Source: Caldilineaceae bacterium (GTDB lineage Bacteria > Chloroflexota > Anaerolineae > Caldilineales > Caldilineaceae). Taken from it: a DNA stretch of 6,359 nucleotides. Both the position numbers and the translations under genes were made by a program. Shown here piece by piece: positions 1-4,979 of this stretch (position 1 is its first letter; the number at the start of each line of letters is the position of its first letter). Below the pieces are notes generated by a model that worked only from the letters and a program-made list of their open reading frames with translations, ran no database searches and had not been told where the DNA came from. Location of the stretch: positions 1-6,359 of the forward strand of contig JAPKMV010000209.1 of the NCBI GenBank assembly GCA_026645635.1. Direction: 5' to 3'.

Positions 1-579
1 TACAACTGGTCGCGACGCGGTGGCATCGGCCGGCTGACCGGCGCCACCGTGGGCATCCTCGGCTTCGGCGAGATCGGGCTGGAGCTGGTGGAGCAACTGC
101 GCGGCTTTCACTGCACCGTGCTCTACCACAAGCGCACCCGCCTGCCGGAGCACGTCGAGGCGGAACTGGGCCTGGCGTATGCCACGCCCGACGCCATCGC
201 CGCGCGCAGCGACATCGTCTGTTCGCTGCTGCCCTACCAGGGGCCGAAAGAGCCGATCGACGTCGCGTATTTTGCGCAGATGAAACCGGGCAGCATCTTC
301 GTGCACTGCGGCTCCGGCGCGACCGTCGATGAGGCCGCCATGCTCGCCGCGCTGCGCAGCGGTCATCTGGCCGGCGCCGCGCTCGACACCTATACCTACG
401 AGCCGCTGCGCGCCGGCGATCCGCTGGTGGATGCCGTGCAAGACCCGGCGCTCAACCTGATTCTCACGCCGCACACGGCGGCGGGCGGCGTCACCGCCGG
501 CAGTCAGGGCCGCACGCAAGACTACGACAATATCCTGGCGCTCTTGGCGGGGCGGGCGTTGCGGTATCGAATTGCTTGA
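1..579 (+). CDS. D-2-hydroxyacid dehydrogenase family protein, C-terminal part (5' end outside window)
   Basis: The frame is open from base 1, so this is the C-terminal 192 residues of a longer protein; the GTG at 49 lies inside the nucleotide-binding motif and is not a start. Counting from the first visible residue, a Rossmann GxGxxG motif (GFGEIG) lies at 21-26. The second strand ends in YHKR (42-45), basic rather than the usual Asp, which hints at NADP(H) preference (inference). Family enzymes reduce 2-oxoacids or oxidise D-2-hydroxyacids in the cytosol using a catalytic Arg, Glu and His. Glu134 (in YEPL) and His158 (in TPHTA) fit the last two. The Arg normally found in the N-x-x-R-G segment is Ser105 here (HCGSG). 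The loop between Glu and His is a few residues longer than usual. Substrate unknown. The last 43 codons are duplicated downstream at 1968-2096. Confidence 0.9.
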   Translation, partial: YNWSRRGGIGRLTGATVGILGFGEIGLELVEQLRGFHCTVLYHKRTRLPEHVEAELGLAYATPDAIAARSDIVCSLLPYQGPKEPIDVAYFAQMKPGSIFVHCGSGATVDEAAMLAALRSGHLAGAALDTYTYEPLRAGDPLVDAVQDPALNLILTPHTAAGGVTAGSQGRTQDYDNILALLAGRALRYRIA

Positions 580-608
580 TGGGACAGTTGCAGGCTGGGC
601 ACATAGGT

Positions 609-618
609 GCTTGCAAGC
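609..618. promoter_or_regulatory. Palindrome over the -35 box, candidate autorepressor operator
   Basis: GCTTGCAAGC is a perfect 10-base palindrome that contains the proposed -35 box. Phd/YefM antitoxins, alone or complexed with toxin, commonly repress their own promoter by binding short palindromes there. Position and symmetry fit that role, but binding is inferred. Confidence 0.35.
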
Positions 619-638
619 TGGCGAATTCTGACTATAAT
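611..638 (+). promoter_or_regulatory. Candidate sigma70-type promoter of the toxin-antitoxin cassette
   Basis: A perfect -10 hexamer TATAAT (633-638) lies 16 bases after TTGCAA (611-616), a 4/6 match to the -35 consensus. Transcription would begin around 645, only a few bases before the ATG at 649, so the toxin message would be leaderless or nearly so. The promoter lies in the short AT-richer gap after the dehydrogenase stop, where a promoter for the cassette is expected. Assigned by eye only. Confidence 0.55.
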
Positions 639-648
639 TAGGTACATC

Positions 649-972
649 ATGGTATCAAGTGCTGCCTATCGTCTCGTGTACGATACCGAAGTCCCAGCAC
701 AATTGCGCGCAATTGAACGAAAGTATCATTCACTCATTCGCACCATGATTGAGGAACTACTGCATTTTGAGCCTGCTGTTGAGACGCAAAACCGCAAGCC
801 GCTGTCGCGACCGCCAACGCCCGATGCACGCTGGGAGTTGAGATTCGGGCCGCAAAATCGATTCCGTGTTTTCTACCGGGTTCATGATGACACGCAAGAA
901 GTCTACATTCTTGCAATAGGCATGAAGGTTCGCAACCGGCTTTACGTAGGTGGTGAGGAGTATAAGCTATGA
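649..972 (+). CDS. RelE/ParE-family toxin of a type II toxin-antitoxin system
   Basis: A 107-residue basic protein of the size usual for RelE/ParE toxins. The C-terminal half has the family pattern: RWELRFGPQNRFRVFY (61-76, the basic strand region), a hydrophobic strand YILAIG (86-91), then KVRNRLYVGGEEY (93-105). RelE members cleave mRNA in the ribosomal A site and ParE members poison gyrase; the sequence alone does not decide, though the C-terminal pattern resembles RelE-like members annotated beside Phd antitoxins. An upstream in-frame GTG at 607 would put the promoter inside the gene, so ATG 649 is preferred; only a weak AGG precedes it, consistent with a leaderless message. The gene comes before its antitoxin, the reverse of the commonest order. 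The stop overlaps the antitoxin start (ATGA, 969-972). Confidence 0.85.
   Translation: MVSSAAYRLVYDTEVPAQLRAIERKYHSLIRTMIEELLHFEPAVETQNRKPLSRPPTPDARWELRFGPQNRFRVFYRVHDDTQEVYILAIGMKVRNRLYVGGEEYKL
700..715. repeat. 16-base perfect palindrome inside the toxin gene
   Basis: CAATTGCGCGCAATTG is a perfect palindrome at toxin codons 18-23. It shares the half-site arrangement TTGC...GCAA with the palindrome over the -35 box about 94 bases upstream (centre to centre). It may be an intragenic operator or coincidence. Confidence 0.4.
955..960 (+). promoter_or_regulatory. Ribosome binding site of the antitoxin
   Basis: GAGGAG ends 8 bases before ATG 969. It is much stronger than anything before the toxin start, which would favour antitoxin translation from the shared message. 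Confidence 0.65.
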
Positions 973-1229
973 AGATCGCACCAGTCGCCGAGGTGAAGGC
1001 ACAGTTTAGCGCCTTTGTGAAGGCGTCAGAAGACAGTCCTGTGATTGTCACCAAGAATGGAAAACCAGTCGCCGTATTAGTTGGTGTGAGTGACGAAGAC
1101 GAAATCGAGCGGCTGGTGTTTGCCTACTCGAAGAATATCCGCGCGCTGCTGGATGCGGCAGAAAAACGCATTCAGACAGGCGGCGGCATCGAGCATGACG
1201 AACTGTGGCGCCAACTGGAACATGGGTGA
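969..1229 (+). CDS. Phd/YefM-family antitoxin
   Basis: An 86-residue protein whose N-terminal half matches the Phd/YefM DNA-binding fold: VAEVKAQFSAFVKAS (6-20), then the strand pair VIVTKNGKPVAVLVG (25-39). This family dimerises through this part, binds operator DNA and represses its own operon. The C-terminal half (about 42-86) is charged and helical, ending HDELWRQLEHG, as in antitoxin tails that wrap around and neutralise the cognate toxin. ATG 969 overlaps the toxin stop by four bases (ATGA) and has a strong ribosome binding site, so translational coupling is likely. The partner is almost certainly the RelE/ParE-like toxin just upstream. The next gene starts within a few bases, so the operon probably has three genes. 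Confidence 0.88.
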   Translation: MKIAPVAEVKAQFSAFVKASEDSPVIVTKNGKPVAVLVGVSDEDEIERLVFAYSKNIRALLDAAEKRIQTGGGIEHDELWRQLEHG

Positions 1230-1233
1230 TGAC

Positions 1234-1947
1234 ATGGTTAAGGTTATTATTGGTGTCGCAGGCGCAGTTGCGATCATAGTGATTTTGGTTGCTGCGATTG
1301 GACTGGTAACAGGTCGATTCCTGGGTGCAGATACCATGACTGCGGCTGAACTTAAACAGCAGAATGAGCAGTTGTCAGCAGCGCTTGCAGTGGCCAGAGA
1401 CGAGATAACAGACCTCAAGGAAGTAAACGCCAGACTACAAGCAGATATTGCTAGTGGCCGCACCGTTGAGGAAGAACGACGTGCGCTTGAAACACGCTCC
1501 AAAGAACTGGACCGCCGCGAACAAAACGTTACCGCATCTGAGCAACTGCTGATAGACCGAGAGGCCAAATTACAGCAAGCAGAGAAAGAGTTTTACGAGG
1601 CAACTAACTTAACTCAACAGGAAATTGGGCAGGCAATGCAAATTGAGACCGAATACGAAGCCATGCGCCAATCACGCGATGATGCTCAGAAAATGGCCAA
1701 TCAGTGGCTGATGTTTATTTGGACAGTTAGCATTGGTGCTTTCGTTTTGTTACTGGTGCTCGTAATACTAATTATGCGCTACTGGTCAACCATTTCTAGA
1801 TACCGGGCAGAATCAGAACAAAGAAGACAAATCGTTACACTAATATCAGCAACCTTGACTACGGCAATGACCGATCACGAGAGAGCATCTCTTGTCTCTG
1901 CGCTCAGCAGCATTGCTGGTCTTCCCCAAAGGGCATCCGAGGAGTAG
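1234..1947 (+). CDS. Two-helix membrane protein with long central coiled coil, third gene of the toxin-antitoxin cassette
   Basis: A family is not recognised. From ATG 1234 the protein has 237 residues: a hydrophobic helix at about 4-26, a charged Glu/Lys/Gln/Arg-rich coiled-coil stretch at about 35-155 without Cys or Pro, a second strongly hydrophobic helix at about 158-181, and a short basic tail (182-237) ending in acidic residues. Two membrane passes put both ends on one side; the basic residues after helix 2 suggest the ends are cytoplasmic and the coiled coil is outside. ATG 1234 is chosen for GGTGA at 1225-1229; ATG 1222, overlapping the antitoxin stop, is equally in frame. The frame stays open to 1090 but those codons read through the antitoxin gene. 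GC is far lower than in the flanks (23 of 60 bases at 1741-1800), suggesting transfer. Co-transcription with the toxin-antitoxin pair is inferred from spacing. Confidence 0.75.
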   Translation: MVKVIIGVAGAVAIIVILVAAIGLVTGRFLGADTMTAAELKQQNEQLSAALAVARDEITDLKEVNARLQADIASGRTVEEERRALETRSKELDRREQNVTASEQLLIDREAKLQQAEKEFYEATNLTQQEIGQAMQIETEYEAMRQSRDDAQKMANQWLMFIWTVSIGAFVLLLVLVILIMRYWSTISRYRAESEQRRQIVTLISATLTTAMTDHERASLVSALSSIAGLPQRASEE

Positions 1948-1949
1948 AT

Positions 1950-2096
1950 GGACAGCAAATCTTAGAGATCAACCTGGTCCTCGTGCCGCGCATCGCCACC
2001 GGCGGCTTCACTGCCGGCGGGCACGGGCGCACGCAGGACTACGACAACATCCTGGCGCTGCTGGCGGGGCGGGCATTGCGGTATCGGATTGCGTGA
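1950..2096 (+). pseudogene. Headless 3' remnant of a second D-2-hydroxyacid dehydrogenase paralogue
   Basis: Read in the frame ending at TGA 2094-2096, this stretch encodes a copy of the dehydrogenase C-terminus. Over the final 43 codons, counting the stop, 105 of 129 bases match 451-579 by hand alignment, and the last 23 residues are identical. Weaker similarity reaches back to about 1950 (D..Q......NL). No start codon or Rossmann domain precedes it: the frame runs back into the membrane-protein gene, whose stop is at 1945-1947. The position of the catalytic His (TPH in the intact copy) is Arg here (VPRIA). All 8 base differences in the last 23 coding codons are synonymous, so the copy evolved as a working gene before losing its front. 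It is probably not translated now. Confidence 0.85.
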
Positions 2097-2139
2097 GGCG
2101 TCGCCCAGATAGAACACGGATGATGACACAAGAACTTTG

Positions 2140-2207
2140 GTCACGAATTGCACGAATTCTGACGAATTGCCACAACTCATTCGTACAAATTCGTGTTGAT
2201 TCGTGAC
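2140..2207. repeat. Imperfect inverted repeat of CACGAATT phrases
   Basis: The left arm (2140-2168) reads GTCACGAAT, CACGAATT, ACGAAT with short spacers. The right arm (2179-2207) is its reverse complement with the spacers changed. The two outer nonamers (GTCACGAAT at 2140-2148 and ATTCGTGAC at 2199-2207) are perfectly complementary. The centre is only about 10 bases, so a long interrupted hairpin can form. It is immediately followed by a 12-base perfect palindrome, CCAATCGATTGG (2208-2219). No T-run follows, so it is not a standard terminator. It looks like a dispersed intergenic repeat (inference). Confidence 0.75.
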
Positions 2208-2248
2208 CCAATCGATTGGCAAGCTGCTCGCCTTCTCTCTGCCCCATC

Positions 2249-2281
2249 CCGAAAGTTTTCATTGGCGGTGAAAACTTTCGG
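2249..2281. repeat. Perfect 13-bp stem with 7-base loop, nested in a wider repeat
   Basis: CCGAAAGTTTTCA (2249-2261) and TGAAAACTTTCGG (2269-2281) are exact reverse complements around the loop TTGGCGG. A second partner, ATGAAAACT at 2301-2309, is the exact complement of AGTTTTCAT at 2254-2262, so the left arm has two alternative pairings. GTGAAA (2268-2273) can also pair with TTTCAC (2290-2295). Neither strand has a T-run after the stem, so this is not a canonical intrinsic terminator, although it may act as a 3'-end structure between converging genes. Confidence 0.8.
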
Positions 2282-2300
2282 CGCAATGATTTCACTATAA

Positions 2301-2480
2301 ATGAAAACTCCTGGCAAGCGAGATGGTCGAACGACCAGATTCGCGCGATGCTGGAACAACATCGATCACGCCCTCATTTTGACCAATGCCAGCGCCGAAC
2401 CGATCACGCTGGATGGAGCGACCATCGAAATTCGCGCCGTGGCCCAGGCTGCTAAACTCAGGCACCTTAGAAAACAGTAG
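2301..2480 (+). pseudogene. Possible decayed coding fragment
   Basis: A 59-residue open frame runs from ATG 2301 to TAG 2478-2480. Its part from about 2358 to 2457 reads like real protein, with GC-rich third positions and a plausible strand pattern (LILTNASAEPITLDGATIEI). The stretch 2319-2357 instead looks coding in the neighbouring +1/-1 frame (ARWSNDQIRAMLEQ), suggesting a frameshift near 2351-2360. No family is recognised. The end merges with the repeat arm at 2468. It may be the tail of a lost gene, or chance. Confidence 0.25.
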
Positions 2481-2624
2481 TTTTTGCAACGACGCAAACA
2501 CAATCCGCAGATTACGCAGATTACGCAGATTTGACGTCTGCCATCTGCGAAAATCTGCGCAATCTGCGGATGAGCATCTGTCGCTTCCCAGTGCGGAGCA
2601 TTACTCAAAAACTCTTGTTTTCTA
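2468..2624. repeat. Nested palindromic element with 18-bp terminal inverted repeats (MITE-like)
   Basis: The outer arms 2468-2485 (TAGAAAACAGTAGTTTTT) and 2607-2624 (AAAAACTCTTGTTTTCTA) are reverse complements at 16 of 18 positions. Inside lies a second inverted repeat: ATCCGCAGATTACGCAGAT at 2503-2521 against the complementary run at 2551-2571. The left inner side carries three 9-base direct units, CGCAGATTA, CGCAGATTA, CGCAGATTT (2506-2532). The element has no coding capacity of its own, and no clear target-site duplication is visible. The architecture resembles a small non-autonomous element or a dispersed structured repeat. Confidence 0.6.
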
Positions 2625-2780
2625 TCGTCCATGACTTTAGAGCAAAAGGGATGAGGCAACGCGGCAGCGAACAGCGGCTATTCGCGATTCTGCTGCCAGT
2701 TCACAACCCGGAGATCTTCGAATCCGCTGAAGTCGGTTACAGTGATGGTGACGAGGGTCAGTCGGTTGGTGGCACGGTTT

Positions 2781-4979
2781 CTACCGCGCGGCAATCTCCA
2801 CTGCATCCGGCAGGGTGGACGGCGTACGCACGGCCAGCCGCTGCCCCTGCGCGTCGTACAGCCCCACGATGATGCGCGCCCAGCCGGCGACATCATCCGA
2901 CCACGTCACCGTGTCGCGGATCGTGTCGCCGGCGCGCCAGGTGGAGGTGGGCGCTTGCCCCTGCTGCGGCTGAAAATCCGCCTGCGCCAGGATGTGGTTC
3001 TCATCGTCCAGCACCTGCACGAAAACGGTGTAATCCATGCTGAGCGTAGCGCCGGCGCGCCATGCCAGCGTCGCCTGTACGGGCGCGCCGGCTGCATCGT
3101 ACTCGATTGTCGCGGCGTCGAGCTGGATGCCGTTGGCCCATGTCGCCACTGGCGGGCCGGTCGGGTCAGTTTCAGTGGGCGGCGCCGCGACGATGCGCAC
3201 CGGCGCCAGGATCAGCCGGTCGCCCAGCGGCTGGCCGTCCGGCGTAAAGACCGGCTGCCGAGCGCCGACATCCCGCCGCGGGTAGAAGCCGGCGGAAAGC
3301 GTGGCCAGCCCCGGCGCGCTTGCGGGCGGAACCGTAAGCGTGTACTGGTCGGCAAAGACCTCTCCCGGCTGCCACTGGCGCGTGGGATGGCCGCCGCTCC
3401 CGGCGACACCGTCGAACTGATAGAGCAGCTCGTCCTGCGCGTCGGCCAGGTGCAGGAAGAACGTGAAGTCGTCCTGAATCGGCGCATCGGTTGTGAAGTA
3501 GATCGTCACCGGCAGCGTGTCGCCGGGCGCCAGCGCCGCACCCGCGGGGAAGGCAACGCCGACGATGCGCATCCCGCCGGCAACCTGCGCGGCGAGGGGC
3601 CGCTCTGGGACAAAGGGCTGTGGCAGGGCGGTTGGCAGCGTAAAGGCCTGATTCAGCACGCCGAAGCCCGTTACGGCCAGCGCCAGCATAAAGACAACCA
3701 GCAGCCCATGCAGCGCAGTCTGCCACCGCCGCGGCGCCCAGCCAGCCCAGCCGACGGCCATCGTCACGCCAAAAGCCGACGCGCCGATATGCGCCAGCCG
3801 CCCTTGCTCCCCGTAATCCACCGTGCTCGTCCAGTAGAGCACGCTCGCGGCGACGATAGCCAGCCAGGGCAGCAGCACAAGATAGACAAGCGGCAGACCG
3901 GGCGCAACACGTCCGGTGCGCAGCAGCCGCAGCGCAGGGAGCAAACCGCCGAAGCCGAGGAGCATGAACCAGCGCGTCAGGTCCAAGTACCAGCCGGGCG
4001 CGATCACCGCCACGAAGACACCCCAGAAGGAGGCTGCCAGCCAGGGCGCATAGCTCAGCGTGGTGGGCAGGTCGTAGGGCAGCGCCCGGCGCATGGTGGG
4101 CAGAACTTCGGCCATGCGATCAAAGGGCACGATCTCGCCATACAGCAGCAGATTGCGCACGAACCACCAGCCGGCCAGGGCCAGAAAGCCGCCGCTCGCC
4201 CAGAGCGCGCCGGCGCACGCCGTCCGCCAGCCGCAGCGCCGCCAATAGCTGAGCCAGAGCAGCCCCACCGGTGCAGCGACCAGCAAAGTGCTGTACTTGG
4301 TCAGGGCAGCCAGCCCCAGCGCCAGCCCCACCCAGAGCCAGCCGCGGGGCGTATCCGCGCGCAGTGCCGCATAGGCAGCCGCAGCCAGCGCTAACGCTGC
4401 GCCACCCGCGGCCCATGCGTCATTCGTCATGCTGACCGCCGTGTAGAGAAACTGCGGGTTGAAGGCGGCGACAGCAGCGGCAGCGGCAGCCAGCCACACC
4501 TGCTGCGGGAAGAAGATACGCGCCAGCCACCAGGTGCAGAGCAACGCCACCAGCCCGCCGAGCATCGACACAAAGCGGGCAATCCACGCGGGCGCCAGCG
4601 CCGCCGCCGGCGTGTCGGGCAGAATCACTGTCTGCCGATAGCTCAGCGATTGGTCGAAGTAGGGATTGACGCTCGCCTGGGCAAGCTGCCGCGCCGGCTC
4701 GACCGGCCAGCCCGTGGCTGCCAGCCCGGCCACCAGGTGATAGAGCGGCGGCTGGGTAATCAGTTCGTAGGAGTCACGGACGGTCGCCGGCGTGAGTTCG
4801 GGCAGGCGGCGCTCGGTGCGGTAGAAAGTGGCCGCCGCGTAGTGCGCCAGCCCGTCGAAGCCTTCGAAGACCGGCGTCGCCGCAGCGTAGGCGGCGGTCA
4901 GCAGCAGGTAGCCGGCGACCAGGGCGCCCAGGAGCCAGCGCGGACGGCGGCCAGGCGTTGGCGTGTCTGGCGCCGTCAC
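2781..4979 (-). CDS. GT39-like membrane glycosyltransferase with two C-terminal sandwich-like domains
   Basis: A 732-residue integral membrane protein. Residues about 14-445 hold roughly ten to twelve hydrophobic helices. After the first helix comes FEGFDGLAHY (38-47), placed like the acidic catalytic motif in the first outer loop of the PMT/GT39 and related polyprenyl-sugar transferases; the usual DE pair is DG here, with Glu39 and Asp42 as the acidic candidates. Further family-like motifs are TQPPLYH (75-81), LTKYS (226-230), RNLLLYG (275-281) and QGR (392-394). Such enzymes move sugar from a polyprenyl-phosphate donor onto a lipid or protein outside the membrane. The soluble tail carries two related domains (about 466-598 and 617-729). 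The start is GTG 4979, with GGAG seven bases upstream and a GTGA overlap with the preceding glycosyltransferase. The acceptor is unknown. Confidence 0.85.
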   Translation of the reverse strand: MTAPDTPTPGRRPRWLLGALVAGYLLLTAAYAAATPVFEGFDGLAHYAAATFYRTERRLPELTPATVRDSYELITQPPLYHLVAGLAATGWPVEPARQLAQASVNPYFDQSLSYRQTVILPDTPAAALAPAWIARFVSMLGGLVALLCTWWLARIFFPQQVWLAAAAAAVAAFNPQFLYTAVSMTNDAWAAGGAALALAAAAYAALRADTPRGWLWVGLALGLAALTKYSTLLVAAPVGLLWLSYWRRCGWRTACAGALWASGGFLALAGWWFVRNLLLYGEIVPFDRMAEVLPTMRRALPYDLPTTLSYAPWLAASFWGVFVAVIAPGWYLDLTRWFMLLGFGGLLPALRLLRTGRVAPGLPLVYLVLLPWLAIVAASVLYWTSTVDYGEQGRLAHIGASAFGVTMAVGWAGWAPRRWQTALHGLLVVFMLALAVTGFGVLNQAFTLPTALPQPFVPERPLAAQVAGGMRIVGVAFPAGAALAPGDTLPVTIYFTTDAPIQDDFTFFLHLADAQDELLYQFDGVAGSGGHPTRQWQPGEVFADQYTLTVPPASAPGLATLSAGFYPRRDVGARQPVFTPDGQPLGDRLILAPVRIVAAPPTETDPTGPPVATWANGIQLDAATIEYDAAGAPVQATLAWRAGATLSMDYTVFVQVLDDENHILAQADFQPQQGQAPTSTWRAGDTIRDTVTWSDDVAGWARIIVGLYDAQGQRLAVRTPSTLPDAVEIAAR

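Larger units (their letters stand above)
2097..2780. other. Repeat-filled intergenic region between converging units
   Basis: No convincing intact gene is visible across these 684 bases. They lie between the plus-strand dehydrogenase remnant and the 3' end of the minus-strand glycosyltransferase. They hold four separate inverted-repeat structures and one possible decayed coding fragment, listed individually. The final part, about 2625-2780, shows nothing recognisable beyond a weak GGCAGC/GCTGCC pairing near 2662-2698. Short open frames across the repeats are by-products of the repeat units. Confidence 0.75.

Noticed and set aside
622..632. 11-base match CGAATTCTGAC shared by 622-632 and 2153-2163, considered as a cassette boundary repeat
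   Set aside because: A few 11-base matches are expected by chance in a window this long, and the right copy lies inside an unrelated palindrome beyond the dehydrogenase stump.
734..1054. 106-residue minus-strand open frame
   Set aside because: It is antisense to the toxin and antitoxin genes, whose families and ATGA overlap are clear on the plus strand.
1090..1233. Longer start for the membrane protein
   Set aside because: The frame is open back to 1090, but those codons overlap the antitoxin gene in another frame and encode Cys/Arg/Trp-rich sequence without family character.
1077..1568. 163-residue minus-strand open frame
   Set aside because: A Ser/Arg-rich shadow across the antitoxin and coiled-coil genes, with no motif and no start signal.
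1892..2206. 104-residue plus-strand open frame over the dehydrogenase remnant
   Set aside because: It reads the remnant in the wrong frame, giving His/Arg-rich sequence; the frame ending at 2096 carries the dehydrogenase similarity.
2249..2281. Intrinsic terminator
   Set aside because: The stem is strong but neither strand has a T-run after it.
2506..2532. Three tandem 9-base units considered as a CRISPR array
   Set aside because: The units are too short, have no spacers, and form one arm of an inverted repeat.
2366..2659. Short open frames on both strands over 2366-2659
   Set aside because: Their repetitive peptides (such as ICVICVIC and RRLRRLRR) come from the CGCAGATTA units, not from genes.
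2742..4394. 550-residue plus-strand open frame
   Set aside because: It is antisense to the membrane glycosyltransferase, rich in Arg, Gln, Pro and Gly as expected for a GC-rich shadow frame, and shows no recognisable domain.
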